A DNA stretch of 64,000 bases, from positions 22,295,001 to 22,359,000 of the forward strand of contig CM076153.1 of NCBI GenBank assembly GCA_038025085.1, written 5' to 3'. The translations under genes and the position numbers were made by a program. Every line of letters starts with the position of its first letter. Positions within the stretch are counted from its first letter, which is position 1. The stretch is from Tetragonia tetragonoides. Lineage: Eukaryota > Streptophyta > Magnoliopsida > Caryophyllales > Aizoaceae. Below, piece after piece: positions 1 to 12,925 of this stretch. Under the pieces are notes generated by a model. That model ran no database searches. It worked only from the letters and a program-made list of their open reading frames with translations, and had not been told where the DNA came from.

Positions 1-400
1 GTTGATGTTGATGTCGATGGCTGTCAGGATTGCCAAGTTGACTTGAATTAAAGACGACGGTCGGGGTTGTCGGATTGACTTGAAATTGAATATGGCTGTC
101 AGGATCGCCGGATTGACTTGAATTTGAATATGGCAGTCAGGATCGCCAGATTGACTTGAATTTAATGTTGGCTGTCAGATTTGCCGAATTGGCTTGATAT
201 TGATGGATACGGCTGTCAGGATCGCCAAATTTACTTGATCGAATTGAACACGGCTGTCAGGATCGCCAGATTGACATTGGAATTGAATACGGCAGTCAGG
301 ATCGCCAAATTGACTTGAATGATTGAACATTGACTTGAATATTGAAGATGGCTGTCGGGGTCGCCAAATTGACTTGAGGGGTTGACTTGAGTTAAGTATT
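1..400. repeat. Degenerate minisatellite (GGCTGTCAGGATCGCC motif), copy 1
   Basis: About eight units of roughly 38-55 bp, each built from a GACTTGAAT-type segment plus GGCTGTCAGGATCGCC variants. Unit length and sequence drift along the array. The same array recurs at about 6745-7110 at the same position in the second internal copy. Confidence 0.8.
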
Positions 401-1863
401 CCTGTAAATGCAAATGCAAGGGCACACACAAACATGGCAATGCAAACACATATTCGACCAATAGATACACATAGAAGATTGACTTGAACATGAAATGAGA
501 ATCAAAGGCTCCCAACATAGAAAGCAGATTGAGAAATAGAAAAGATTTTGAAAATCGATTTTAGAAAAGACTTAGGGGTCCAAAGTAAAAACAATTTCCT
601 TGATCGAATTTAATAGGATGGTCTCCATAGAGCCTTCACCTTGGATGGGTGGAATTTCTTGAATGATCTACCATATCAGAATTTGGAGGAACACTTGCTG
701 GATTGATGTCGAGCCTTGAGCGCGGAGTTTAATTATTTGAGTATTGAAAGACTTTGCACGAGACAGAGAGTACAGACACGTTAGGTGATTGAAGGAAAGG
801 TATGGATCAAAAGAAGATAAACAATTTGAATTGTGGACTAGAATTGGAAGGGTTGATAAGGGAGCACATTGATCGTGGAAGTGATGGATAGAAAGACATG
901 GGTTCAATAATCGAGTCCAAGTTCTAGGCTCTAATGAATGATCAACGAAACACTTGAGGTGATTCTTAGAAAACCAAGTTGATTTTAGAGAATGTATTAA
1001 GGGAATTATTGATGATTGAATTTAGAATATGACCGAGCTTCGAGAGAAGCTACCTACGTATCCTTGCGGAATCAGGCCAAACGTAGTTCGTGGATTTTTA
1101 TTTTTCATTATGCCCTTAGTTTTTGCCTGAATCATTGTCTTGGATAATCGATCCAGCGGGCTTGCCCTAAATTTTGGCAAGGCCATTGAATGAATGGACC
1201 TAGCGGGCTTTTGACTTTAATGCCCTAACTTTTGCCTAGGCCGCCCTTTCGGGTTTTCAACCTAGCGGGCTGCACATGCTTTGAGTGTTAGATCTCTAAG
1301 AGGACTTTTGGGTTGCAATGCAAGGCTTGGGTTTGGGTTACCAAAGAAAGGGTTATTAAGGCTCAAAGTCCCATCAAAGCCCCCAGTGTGCATATTATCA
1401 CTTTACGTTTCGAGAAGTGGATTGAACTTGAATTTCATTTCTTTTCTTTGACTTTGATTTTCTTCTTTTTCACTTTGAACATTTTACTTTTTTTATTTCT
1501 CTTTCTCTGTTTTCAAAACTTCTAAACTCTTGGAATTCCATATCTCTCATGGATGGTGACATTGTTTCTTGTACACTATCAAACCCCCCAGGTTAAGGAT
1601 TATGTGAGTATAAAATGAATGGCTATGTGTTTGAGGCCCAACTTGGTTGCAAGTGGAATTTGAATGTGGATTGAAAAAGGATTGATAAAGGGTGACAAAT
1701 GAATGCCTCTTGTCCTCGACTTGACTCATGGACACATGTTCTTATTCTTATTTTTGTCCTTTGATTTGAATTGATCATCTCTTCCCTTAGCATTAATGAA
1801 TTATTGCAACTTGGATTCATCATTGAATTTGAGTGTTCCATGGATAGAAGATATAGCACAATA
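1..1863 (-). mobile_element. 3' internal region of Tat-like gag-only Gypsy element, left copy
   Basis: This stretch is nearly colinear with 6737-8607, with small indels and substitutions. It follows the gag pseudogene on the minus strand and contains no pol motifs. Positions 1-400 are a degenerate minisatellite; the rest is non-coding. Tat-lineage (Ogre/Retand) elements are known to carry tandem repeats in the 3' untranslated part between pol and the 3' LTR, which fits. Short ORFs here on both strands have no recognisable protein. The element runs off the left window edge, so its 3' LTR is not seen. Confidence 0.75.
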
Positions 1864-2123
1864 CAGAAAAGTAATTGACTTTATTGAATCAAAAGGAAGA
1901 AACACAAGGCTAATACTTGATAACTCCTAAGTAGACTTGAACTCGAATTGGGAAAGAAAGAACTGGGAGGGACTCTCCGACTCATGCTAATCTTATTGAA
2001 CTCGAAAACAAAACAAAATCCTAAGAGAAGACTAGTCTTCAAGGCGCTTGACATCTTGATGCTTCTCTTGACGCCCTTGGCTTGAACATAAAAAATGAGC
2101 CTCTAGAGTAGAGACCTATAGGC

Positions 2124-3286
2124 CTAGTGGTTATGGCCTAATGGATTACTGTTGCTATTGGGTTTCTTCATATCTGAGGCCGGGATGGTCCCATTATCTA
2201 TGAGATCTTGGATCTTATGCTTTAGAAACCAACAGTCATCAGTGTTATGACCTCGGCCTCGATGGAACTTGCAAAAAGCTTCGGAATCCCACGATTTGCT
2301 TCGATTATGTGGAGATGGATCTGGAGTTGGACCTGTAGGGTGAAGATGCCCATTTTGCTGGAGTTTCTCGAATGCTTTGCTTAACCTGATGCCCAATGGG
2401 TGAAGACCCTTCGAGGTTTGTTGGCATTATCTTCATTTAAAGAGTTAACCTCGGGGCCTTTGAAACCATTACCCTTTTTGTCTTTGGAGTAGTTGGAGTA
2501 GTTGCTCTTACTCTTTGTGGATTGAAGATGTTCTTCAGTTTGGATTCCGACCTTTTAAAGTCTATCAAATGTCTCAATGGGTTGGAACATTAGGAGTTCT
2601 TGGTATTTGGGTTGAAGGTTGCGGACCACAATCCTTACTTGGTCCTCTTCGGATGGGCGATTAATGAGTTGGGCCGCCTTTTCCTTCCATCGAGTCAAGA
2701 AAGGAATAAACTCTTCCTTTTCATTTTGTTTGGTCACTTCCAACTCCCTTAGAGTCATGGGGAGCTCATTGTTGTAGGAGTATTGCATCACGAATTCTTC
2801 TTTGATAGAAGTCCAAGATTTGACCTTAAGTGGGCCTAACGTTTTGAACCATTTAGAAGTTGGGCCTTCGAGTGTCATTGGAAAGATCTTTGGATAAAGA
2901 GTTGAATCGATCCCTTTGATTGCCATACATGTGGTAAAACTCCTTAAGTGACCATGTGGGTCTTCCACTCCCTTGAATTTGGGGATATCAAGTAATGTGA
3001 CCTTTTTGGGTAGTTTGGAGTGGAGGTCGGCCTCGTGCTCCTCTTCTTCATCCATATAGTAGGTGCTATATGTAGAATTCTTGCGCATGAGTCGCTCGAG
3101 CTTTTCAAGCCTTTTATCGAGCTTAGAGGGAAGAGGGATGTCATCCTTTTCCTCATCATCAGTGTGAGGTTTAGACTTAACCTCGTCCCTAAGTTTCTTG
3201 ATTTCGATATCTTGGGCTTGGAGACGAGTGTCCATCGGTTTCAACTGCTCGAGAATGGCTTTGAGATCATCATCATCTTCTGGCAT
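2124..3286 (-). pseudogene. Tat/Ogre-like retrotransposon gag, broken
   Basis: Gag is the structural protein of the retrotransposon particle. Reading leftward from an ATG at 3286, the first 243 codons contain a charged N-terminus and the conserved Gag core (DIPKFKGVEDPHGHL, then a WFKTL region and KEEFIPFLTRWKEKA). A TAA at 2555-2557 interrupts the frame. About 50 more codons read on, then a frameshift near 2400-2430 leads to a C-terminal segment with a zinc-knuckle-like CKFHRGRGHNTDDCW motif, typical of Tat-lineage Gag. No protease, RT, RNase H or integrase follows before the 3' region at 1863. The element is therefore gag-only as seen here and must have depended on enzymes from another element. 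Confidence 0.85.
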
Positions 3287-3553
3287 GGTAGAGATTGGGC
3301 TTGAACTTGAAGTATAATGTTCAGGTGGACTCGAAGGTGGTGATTGAAACAGTTTCCTAACGAGCCTACCGTTGGTACTTGAACTCTCCTACTTTGTGCT
3401 TGACTTTCCCGATCCTGGATCAAGGGATGAATCAGAAAAGGAAGAGGAAAAAGAAATTGAAAAGAAAATAAAAAGGAAGAGATTTATCCACAATTCTAGT
3501 CCCTTAATTTTTTTTATTTTTTTTTGATTTTTTGTTTATTATTTTCGAATTTC

Positions 3554-3586
<33 letters not shown>

Positions 3587-4834
3587 GGGACACGGAAAAG
3601 TGGATGGGAAGAAATAAGGAAGGAGATTTTTGGAAAATATAAGAAAAGGTGATATTTTTGAAAATGGGGAAGAGATTTCGAAAATGGAAAATAAAAGAGA
3701 TTTCAGAAATAAAAAAGATCTCCTTCCTAAATTAGGACCCCTAGGATATGAGAGTTTTGAAATAAGGGGAAGAACACGATATGGAAAGTTCCAACTAGCA
3801 TATAGCACATAGATCACGTCCAACCAAGCAAGAAAGGTGGAAAATTGAATCTAGAATAATCCCTCAACATGGTAACTTCTCAAAGAGATTTAACTCGAAA
3901 ATCCTCTAAGGTAAGTAATGTGCTTTAATTATTGATCCTCCATTTTTGACTTGATTAAGAAAGACTCTTGACTCAAAAAGAAAAAAAAATATATATATAT
4001 ATATATACTATTGACTTGATTATGGAAACGGGACTCTTTTATGAATTAGACTTGTGGAATGGGAAAGACTCTTAACTTGTTATGGAAAAAAGAATATTAC
4101 TCTTGACTTAAATAAGACTCGACTGAAAATATGGAAAAGACTCGAAAAAAGGAAAATATTACTCTTGACTGATTATGGAAAGTGAGACTTTTTTTTTTGG
4201 AAAGATCTTTAATCGAAACACGTTACTTACTAGGATTCTATTTTCTTGGAAAACAAATATCCCTAATATGCTTAGTAGCATCATAGGAATTATACATGGA
4301 TTCTATTTCCTAAAAAGAAAATATTCTAGACTCGAACTTAGAAAGACATCTACATAATAAGGGATACCAAATAACGCAAAAAGATTGCGCTCACACGAAT
4401 TGGCAAACAATCATGCAACAATGGACATGTGAATGAATGCAAAATTGGGTGAATCTATGGCTTTGGTAAGGGAACCCACGACCGGATGCGTTTCGTCATC
4501 TATGGGATGCATAGTAAAACTAGACGTACCGTTTCACATATTTCGAATGGAAACATGTAAATATCATGAGGTGGAACACGACTATGTGCAAAGGTAATTC
4601 GGACCTAGTGGGTCACCGACCTAAGTCATAGACAATGCCCCCAAGGGTAATTCCTGTTTATGGTGTGGTTATGTCTTTCGACATATTGCGAAGATAACGC
4701 ATGCAAATGGATGACATGAATGCAAAGCAATAATAACCACATAATGGTCTTGAACCAAGAAATAATAATTAACAATCAATATGGACAAGCTTTCGAATTA
4801 CACCCTCTTATTAAATCCCCAGTGAAGTCGTCAC
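3287..4834 (-). mobile_element. 5' untranslated leader of the Tat-like element
   Basis: This non-coding stretch lies between the primer-binding site and gag on the minus strand. It contains a poly-T run (about 3556-3583), a short (AT)n (about 3989-4007) and loosely repeated GACTCTTGACTTGATTATGG-type phrases between about 3950 and 4180. No gene is seen in it. Confidence 0.6.
4812..4834 (-). promoter_or_regulatory. Primer-binding site, tRNA-Arg-like
   Basis: Read on the minus strand directly after the LTR end, the sequence is GTGACGACTTCACTGGGGA. It resembles the TGGCGACTNNNCTGGGGA primer-binding sites known from Tat/Ogre elements, with one or two mismatches. Its position abutting the TG end of the LTR supports the boundary at 4835. 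Confidence 0.7.
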
Positions 4835-6644
4835 TGTAAGAACCCTCGCCTTTCGGCGCCTAATTGAAATAATAAATAATATGTTATAGGTTCTTAAAAA
4901 GAAGAGATTGATTGATTAAGGGATTATTGAACACATGAAGTCGCCACCAATTTTTAAGGAAACAATTGGAAACTATCGATGTGCACCCAATTCCTATTGG
5001 GAATTATGAATCATATAACCCAAAGGCCAAAGATTGAGTTCGGGGGTGTGGGTACAAAAAAGACAAAACGAATCTCATCTAAATCGCCCGTAATAATGGC
5101 CTCTACTAATCCTATCCATGTTGATTCTTAATTCACATAACAAGGTTCCAAACAATCCGGTCGTCCAAGATCCTAAATTAACCAAGTGGGTTGAACAAAC
5201 CAAATTATTAAAGTTATCGCTTTGCACATGATTATCCAATTGCATGATTTAACTAATAGAACACAACCACAATAATACAAATATGTTCCCCAACCTTACC
5301 GTGCTAGCTTAACGCGCCAATTTTCAATTTGCATGAACAAACGTGTTAGTAACTTCAATGGAAGTAAAATAAAAGATATAAACTTTAATTACATGTTAGC
5401 ATACTAATTGAATTGATTAATCATGAAAAACATGCAAAGATATGATATTTACAATAAACATGATAAAATATAAGAAAAAAAGAAATTAAACTAAAAAGTA
5501 TGAAAACCATGTAAGGATAATAATTAAACTAACCTATGCATGATAATCATGAAAACAATAATTAAAAACAATCTACATAGGATGAACTAAATAAAACAAT
5601 TAAAACATGCAAAGAATATTAACCATGATCATAATATAAATAAAACATGCTTTGGAAATAGATTTAAGAGTTGAAAAGATGAGCCTTCAGTTTGAACCTT
5701 GATTATACTAGAATTGAATGTTAATTGCTCTTGATATTGGACTTGATCTTGGGATGAGACTTGTTCTTGATTAGGGTTTGATTGATGTGACTAGGGTTGA
5801 ATGGGATAGAGGAGAGAGAGAGAGATTAGGGTTTGCTTGAGTTGAATCCCGTAATAATGAGTTCTGTCCCCAAAAAACGGAGTTTAGAGGGGTATTTATA
5901 GGGATTGGGCCGAAAAGGAGGCCAAATTAGAGTTTCCAGGCCAAAAATGGTGCCCAGCTCGAGGCTCGGCGGCCTCGATAGTGCAGCTGGGGCTCGGCGG
6001 CTGGGCCACTAGGGCTCAGCGGCTGGCCGATGGCTGGCTTCATGGCCTCCGCTCCCACGAAAAGGCCGTTGGAGCGCTCGTTTGAGCTCCTATTGGCCTG
6101 ATTCTTGGTGCGTTGGATTCTTTGTTCAAAGGGCTTTCTTTTGACATATTGTGAGCTCAAATAGCACAAGTATCCTATGACGTATAGCCCACACACTAGA
6201 AAGGTGTCTGTTTCAATGGATTAATCAATCATCGGATCATATCTCCTTTGTTTCTAATGGGATTTTGACCCATAATACATCATTGAAAAGCTAATTCAAA
6301 GGGGAATACAAGACTAGTGGGATAATACTCCAATTAACCCTTGAATGGCTAAAAATCAGTCTTGAACCGTGGTATGCGGGCATGAGAACATCATTTTTAG
6401 CCCGTAACTTCATTAAATCATAACTTTTGACTCCGGTGTCTGATTGGGACAAATGAGATGGCGTTGGAAAACTTATGGAAAGGGCTATTTGATGGTATAG
6501 AAATGTGAAGGGTCCAGAATAAATATGGATAATGGGACACAAATAAGCACAAGTATTTCGAGCATTAACATTCAATTCATTATGTTCATTATTGGTTATC
6601 ATCATTGGGCATTTAAAAAGGGGAAACCGATTTTGGTGTTTACA
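4835..6644 (-). mobile_element. Complete LTR of Tat-like element (1810 bp)
   Basis: On the plus strand it begins TGTAAGAACC and ends GGTGTTTACA, a TG...CA LTR. The left side abuts a tRNA-Arg-like primer-binding site and the right side abuts a purine tract, so this single LTR is shared by two internal regions. The outer 247 bp recur at 8608-8853. Part of the LTR (5940-6060) is GC-rich, and there is a short (AG)n at about 5811-5825. No coding sequence is supported in it. Confidence 0.8.
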
Positions 6645-6660
6645 GAAGCCCCCACTTTGG
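6645..6660 (-). promoter_or_regulatory. Polypurine tract
   Basis: Minus-strand AAAGTGGGGGCTTC lies immediately before the LTR start TGTAAACACC. This is the expected place and composition for the plus-strand primer of an LTR retrotransposon. Confidence 0.7.
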
Positions 6661-8607
6661 CCGAGCTCGAGTAGAGCGAAGGGTAAAGTATGCACATTTT
6701 GAAAACATGCAATGCAAGCACATATTGGAACCGTCGATGTTGATGTTGATGTTGATGTCGATGGCTGTCAGGATTGCCAAGTTGACTTGAATTGAAGACG
6801 ACGGTCGGGGTTGTCGGATTGACTTGAAATTGAATATGGTTGTCAGGATCGCCGAATTGACTTGAATTTGAATATGACAGTCAGGATCGCCAGATTGACT
6901 TGAATTTAATGTTGGCTGTCAGATTTGCCAAATTGACTTGATATTGATGGATACGATTGTCAGGATCGCCAAATTTACTTGATCGAATTGAACACGGCTG
7001 TCAGGATCGGCAAATTGACTTGAATGATTGAAAATTGACTTGAATATTGACTTGAATATTGAAGATGGCTGTCGGGGTCGCCAAATTGACTTGAGGGGTT
7101 GACTTGAGTTAAGTATTCCTATAAATGCAAATGCAAGGGCACACACAAACATGGCAATGCATACATACAAACATGGCAATGCAAACACATATTTGACCAA
7201 TAGATACACATAGGAGATTGACTTGAACTTGAAATGAGAATCAAAGGCTCCCAACATAGAAAGCAGATTGAGAAATAGAAAAGATTTTGAAAATCGATTT
7301 TAGAAAAGACTTAGGGGTCCAAAGTAAAAACAATTTCCTTGATCGAATTTAATAGGATGGTCTCCATAGAGCCTTCACCTTGGATGGGTGGAATTTCTTG
7401 AATGATCTACCATATCAGAATTCGGAGGAACACTTGCTAGATTGATGTCGAGCCTTGAGTGCGGAGTTTGATTATTTGAGTATTGAAAGACTTTGCACGA
7501 GCCAGAGAGTATAGACACGATAGGTGATTGAAGGAAAGGTATGGATCGAAAAAAGATAAACAATTTGAATTGTAGACTAGAATTGGAAGGGTTGATAAGG
7601 GAACACATTGATCGTGGAAGTGATGGATAGAAAGACATGGGTTCAATAATCGAGTCCAAGTTCTAGGCTCTAATGAATGATCAACGAAACACTTGAGGTG
7701 ATTCTTAGAAAACCAAGTTGATTTTAGAGAATGTATAAAGGGAATTTTTGATGATTGAATTTAGAATATGACCGAGCTTCGAGAGAAGCTGCCTACGTAT
7801 CCTTGCGGAATCAGGCCAAACATAGTTCGTGGATTTTTATTTTTCATTATGCCCTTAGTTTTTGCTTGAATCATTGTCTTGGATAATCGATCCAGCGGGC
7901 TTGCCCTAAATTTTGGCAAGGCCATTGAATGAATGGACCTAGCGGGCTTTTGACTTTAATGCCATAACTTTTACCTAGGCCGCCCTTTCGGATTTTCAAC
8001 CTAGCGGGCTGCACATGCTTTGAGTGTCAGATCTCTAAGAGGACTTTTGGGTTGCAATGCAAGGTTTGGGTTTGGGTTTGGGTTACCAAAGAAAGGGTTA
8101 TTAAGGCTCAAAGTCTCATCAAAGCCCCCAGTGTGCATATTATCACTTTACGTTTCGAGAAGTGGATTGAACTTGAATTTCATTTCTTTTCTTTGACTTT
8201 GATTTTCTTCTTTTGCACTTTGAACATTTTACTTTTTTTATTTCTCTTTCTCTGTTTTCAAAACTTCTAAACTCTTGGAATTCCACATCTCTCATGGATG
8301 GTGACAATGTTTCTTGTACACTATCAAACCCCCCAGGTTAAGGATTATGTGAGTATAAAATGAATGGCTATGTGTTTGATGCCCAACTTGGTTGCAAGTG
8401 GAATTTGAATGTGGATTGAAAAATGATTGATAAAGGGTGACAAATGAATGCCTCTTGTCCTCGACTTGACTCATGGACACATGTTGTTATTCTTATTTTT
8501 GTCCTTTGATTTGAATTGATCATCTCTTCCCTTAACATTAATGAATTATTGCAACTTGGATTCATCATTGAATTTGAGTGTTCCATGGATAGAAGATATA
8601 GCACAAT
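6661..8607 (-). mobile_element. 3' internal region of Tat-like element, right copy
   Basis: From 6737 this matches 1-1863 closely, including the minisatellite (about 6745-7110) and the non-coding tail. Instead of continuing into gag, it jumps at 8607/8608 straight into the outer part of an LTR. The junction shares the dinucleotide TA with both parents. Gag, leader and most of one LTR (about 4.5 kb by reference to the left copy) are missing. Confidence 0.8.
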
Positions 8608-8853
8608 AGCCCGTAACTTCATTAAATCATAACTTTTGACTCCGGTGTCCGATTGAGACAAATGAGATGGCGTTGGAAAGCTTATGGAAATGGCTATTTG
8701 ATGGTATGGAAATGTGAAGGGTCCGGAATAAATATGGATAATGGGACACAAATAAGCACAAGTATTTCGAGCATTGACATTCAATTCATTATGTTCATTA
8801 TTGGTTATCATCATTGGGCATTTAAAAAGGGGGAACCGATTTTGGTGTCTACA
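8608..8853 (-). mobile_element. Truncated 5' LTR end of Tat-like element
   Basis: These 246 bp match 6398-6644, the first part of the LTR on the minus strand, and end at the same ACA terminus. The DNA right of 8853 is unrelated, so this is the outer border of the compound element. Its other border is outside the window. Confidence 0.8.
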
Positions 8854-9384
8854 GTTAGCTTTATGCGTTCTTTGTGATTTCTCAGAGTCATTGGTTGCGG
8901 GTTCATCTCTCTCTCTCTCTCTCTAAAGGTCTTTTCAAGTGCAATCCTACAAGTCTTCTAACACTTCTTCATCGCCGTTAGGCCGCTCGCATAATACCCA
9001 TCCATGATACAAAGCTTTAATCGTATATAAAATAAGTTCTTCTTCTCGTCCCGGCACATTAGTTTTTGAATTCAAAATCAGGAACATCTAGAGCGAAGGG
9101 AGAATGGAGCAAGAGCAAGCGATCAGTTCATTAAGGTCATAATAAAAAAGCTGATTTCGCTCGAAAAAGTCTTTCTTATTTAAATTAACATAAGCATTGA
9201 ACACTTTAGTCTAGGTTTTGGCCCATACATACAAACACAACAAAGAAAACCAAACAAAGACACTTAGCATAGGAGTAGATCTCCACCAAACAAAGAAAAA
9301 GAAGACCATACATTAAAACACATTACTTTGCGTCTATAGACACTTATTTAAACCTTCTAGAAAGAGTCGGAGAACTCTTCTATT

Positions 9385-9636
9385 CTAGTCTTCCCCGGCA
9401 CCGAGGTAGGCGGTCCGCACAATCAGATCTTGTTCTTCGTCGAGGAGGGCCCTCTTTTTTTCGAGACTTCGAATGCGGTCCCGTAAAAATTGCATCCCTC
9501 TTCCTACGCCCTCAGGATCGAGAGCAGGCGGATGCTCCCAGAACAGACCAAGCAAGTGCTCACATTGGAGCTTCTGGGTTGAAATCTGACGAATTTCACC
9601 TTGGATGGTTGCCAGTCTTCCGGCAATGATATCCAT
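9385..9636 (-). CDS. Hypothetical 83-aa protein with core promoter
   Basis: The product is not recognised. The ATG at 9636 starts an intact 83-codon ORF ending at 9385. The protein is hydrophilic, with a C-terminal charged stretch (RSLEKKRALLDEEQDL) that could form a short coiled coil; it has no signal peptide or membrane segment. A perfect TATA box lies about 70 bp upstream, so the ORF has a plausible promoter and a short leader. It could be a small nuclear gene, part of an unrecognised element, or an ORF carried in organelle-like DNA. Confidence 0.4.
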   Translation of the reverse strand: MDIIAGRLATIQGEIRQISTQKLQCEHLLGLFWEHPPALDPEGVGRGMQFLRDRIRSLEKKRALLDEEQDLIVRTAYLGAGED

Positions 9637-9703
9637 TAAGTCTTACTGAAAGTCTTTCTTTCTGACTTCTACCTCTCTCTTTGAAAATATATACTGAAAG
9701 AAG

Positions 9704-9714
9704 CTTCTATTTAT
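9704..9714 (-). promoter_or_regulatory. TATA box upstream of the 83-aa ORF
   Basis: Minus-strand CTATAAATAG lies about 70 nt before the ATG at 9636, which would put transcription start some 40-45 nt upstream of the ORF. It matches the plant TATA consensus exactly. Confidence 0.5.
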
Positions 9715-10520
9715 AGGCCTTGGAGGCGCTTAACTCTTTCTTATTATTAGTAATAATTGTTGTCTTAGTTTCATCGCATGTTTAAACCCCGGCTTTTCAT
9801 GAATATGTAAGCAGATCCACTCGATTTCAGTGTTCTTAATAATTCTCTTCGTACGGATTGGAGTACGAAAGGCCCTGCCCAAAAAGGGAATCAAATAGTC
9901 CTTTGTTTTTTTTGGGTATCACCACGCGGATTAATTCCGATCACTCCCTCAGGAATAGGAGGCCATAATAGGACGCACATCAGAGAGTACTGCCCTTTCT
10001 CGTCTAATAAGTCAGGTTTCCAAAGCCTCTTTCTTAAGAGATAAAGCACTCCTTACTCGACAGCCAAAGCTGACCAGTACAAAACCATGTGATCTGTCCT
10101 CATTTACGTACCCTACCGGCACTATTTAGCCCTGCATACTCCTCTTTCATTGGCTTCTACTTGTTTTTTTTATTGGCTGATTTGTACCCAGGTACATCAT
10201 GAAATCCCCTCGGCCAATCCTCACTCGACAGCTCCGTCCTTTCTTAGGTGAGCTACGTGAGACCGAAGCTAGCTCTCTTGATTAGATTTCCCCGGAAAGA
10301 CGGAAGACGTAAAAGCATCTTTCCAGCTCACTCTGTAAGTGCACTAAGACCGGTATAGAGTAAGTCAGTACAACACTAGCAATAGCTTTTTCAGTACAAT
10401 GAGTCCCCTTCTCCACGACCACTCTTATTTGTTTTCATTTGGGCATGCAACTCTCCTAGTCTCATCTTTGGGGCGAAGTAAGCTGCTTAACCTAAATTGG
10501 TAGAACACTAATCAAGTTTT

Positions 10521-10787
10521 TATTGATCCAATACACAAATCACAAGCACACTCATCAAATACAGGAAATAACAAATCAAATCATTTGGCATTATTTGGGA
10601 ATTTTATACCATATTTAATTAGCGTTATTTTACTGATGATAATAAGCAAATTAAAGAAAATTCCTTTTGAGAGACAATTGCTCTGATCAACTCGTCTTTC
10701 TTCTTCTCTTTTATTTCCTAGTAATTTGTCTTGGGAATAATAATAGATTGTTTTTTTTCTCAGTTGGTAGAACTTGTGCTGATAACG
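10521..10787. other. AT-rich DNA beside a Copia LTR, no gene seen
   Basis: The stretch is AT-rich with no ORF of note. The last 20 bp read on the minus strand as a Copia-type primer-binding site (CGTTATCAGCACAAGTTC), so the right end is internal Copia sequence. The rest is not recognised. Confidence 0.4.
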
Positions 10788-12135
<1,348 letters not shown>

Positions 12136-12840
12136 TATTAGAACATGATTATTCATCTCATCAATACATTATTGTTACAGGTTCGAATCTCTTCAAGGTC
12201 ACTAAAGGTTTCATGGTCGATAATTTTAGGGCCCATAAGATTAGTCAAGTAAAGCTTAAACACCCAAATTATCTAATTTATTTATTTATTTATTATATTT
12301 ATGTTCAAGTATGTACAAATACATCAACCATTCTGAGTAAGAGCTAAAAATTGAATAAGAACACAAACAAATTTGATCAGAAATACAAGGACGATCAATT
12401 AATGAGTCAAAGAAAACTAGTGTATAACATAAAATAATGAGATTGAGAAGTAGGAAATAAGGGAGATAGGGGGAAAACGAAAGGAGAAAAATAAAATAAA
12501 AAGGGAAATGGAAATAAAAGTTCATCCTTCTACCCTTATAAAAGAGAGAATAACAATTTGCACTATTCATTTGAACAGGGTATAATGAATAATGCCTATA
12601 ACCACCTCCTTTTGTGTTTTTCCTTTTCTTTTTGCTTTTCCTTTCCGTTACCATGTGCTCCTGCAGTCCTGTTACCATTTGTTTCCTTCTACCCATTAAG
12701 CCCAAATAAACAATCTTTTTTTCTCTTTTCTCTTTCACAATGCTTCTTCCCCCAAAATCTGGAATCATGGATTTTTCGTACCACTCTCATGCCTTCAGCT
12801 CTTGACCATGCTACCGAACCATGCCTGTGTCACATCTGTT

Positions 12841-12842
<2 letters not shown>
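12136..12842. other. Intergenic, no supported gene
   Basis: Two overlapping ORFs on opposite strands have low-complexity composition and no recognisable motif. A GGTTCGAATCTC box-B-like sequence at about 12180 has no convincing box A partner. Confidence 0.5.

Positions 12843-12923
<81 letters not shown>
12843..12923. repeat. (CT)n microsatellite, ~80 bp
   Basis: Pure CT repeat ending in CAGG. Such tracts are common in plant 5' untranslated regions, and a possible transcription unit follows. Confidence 0.95.

Positions 12924-12925
<2 letters not shown>

Larger units (their letters stand above)
8854..10520. other. GC-richer, organelle-like DNA, possible mitochondrial insertion (NUMT)
   Basis: Base composition and texture change abruptly at both ends relative to the AT-rich flanks. 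The style (balanced composition, short purine/pyrimidine blocks, no TE hallmarks) resembles plant mitochondrial intergenic DNA. This is an impression from reading and not a database match. It contains the 83-codon ORF listed separately. No standard mitochondrial gene is recognised. Confidence 0.35.

Noticed and set aside
1..400. CRISPR-like regular repeats
   Set aside because: Unit lengths vary, no unique spacers are present, and the genome is eukaryotic; it is a minisatellite within a retroelement.
175..518. Minus-strand ORFs across the minisatellite at the left edge
   Set aside because: They are periodic translations of the tandem repeat and do not hold in the second copy.
12160..12230. 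tRNA-like box B (GGTTCGAATCTC)
   Set aside because: No matching box A, no cloverleaf and no SINE tail.
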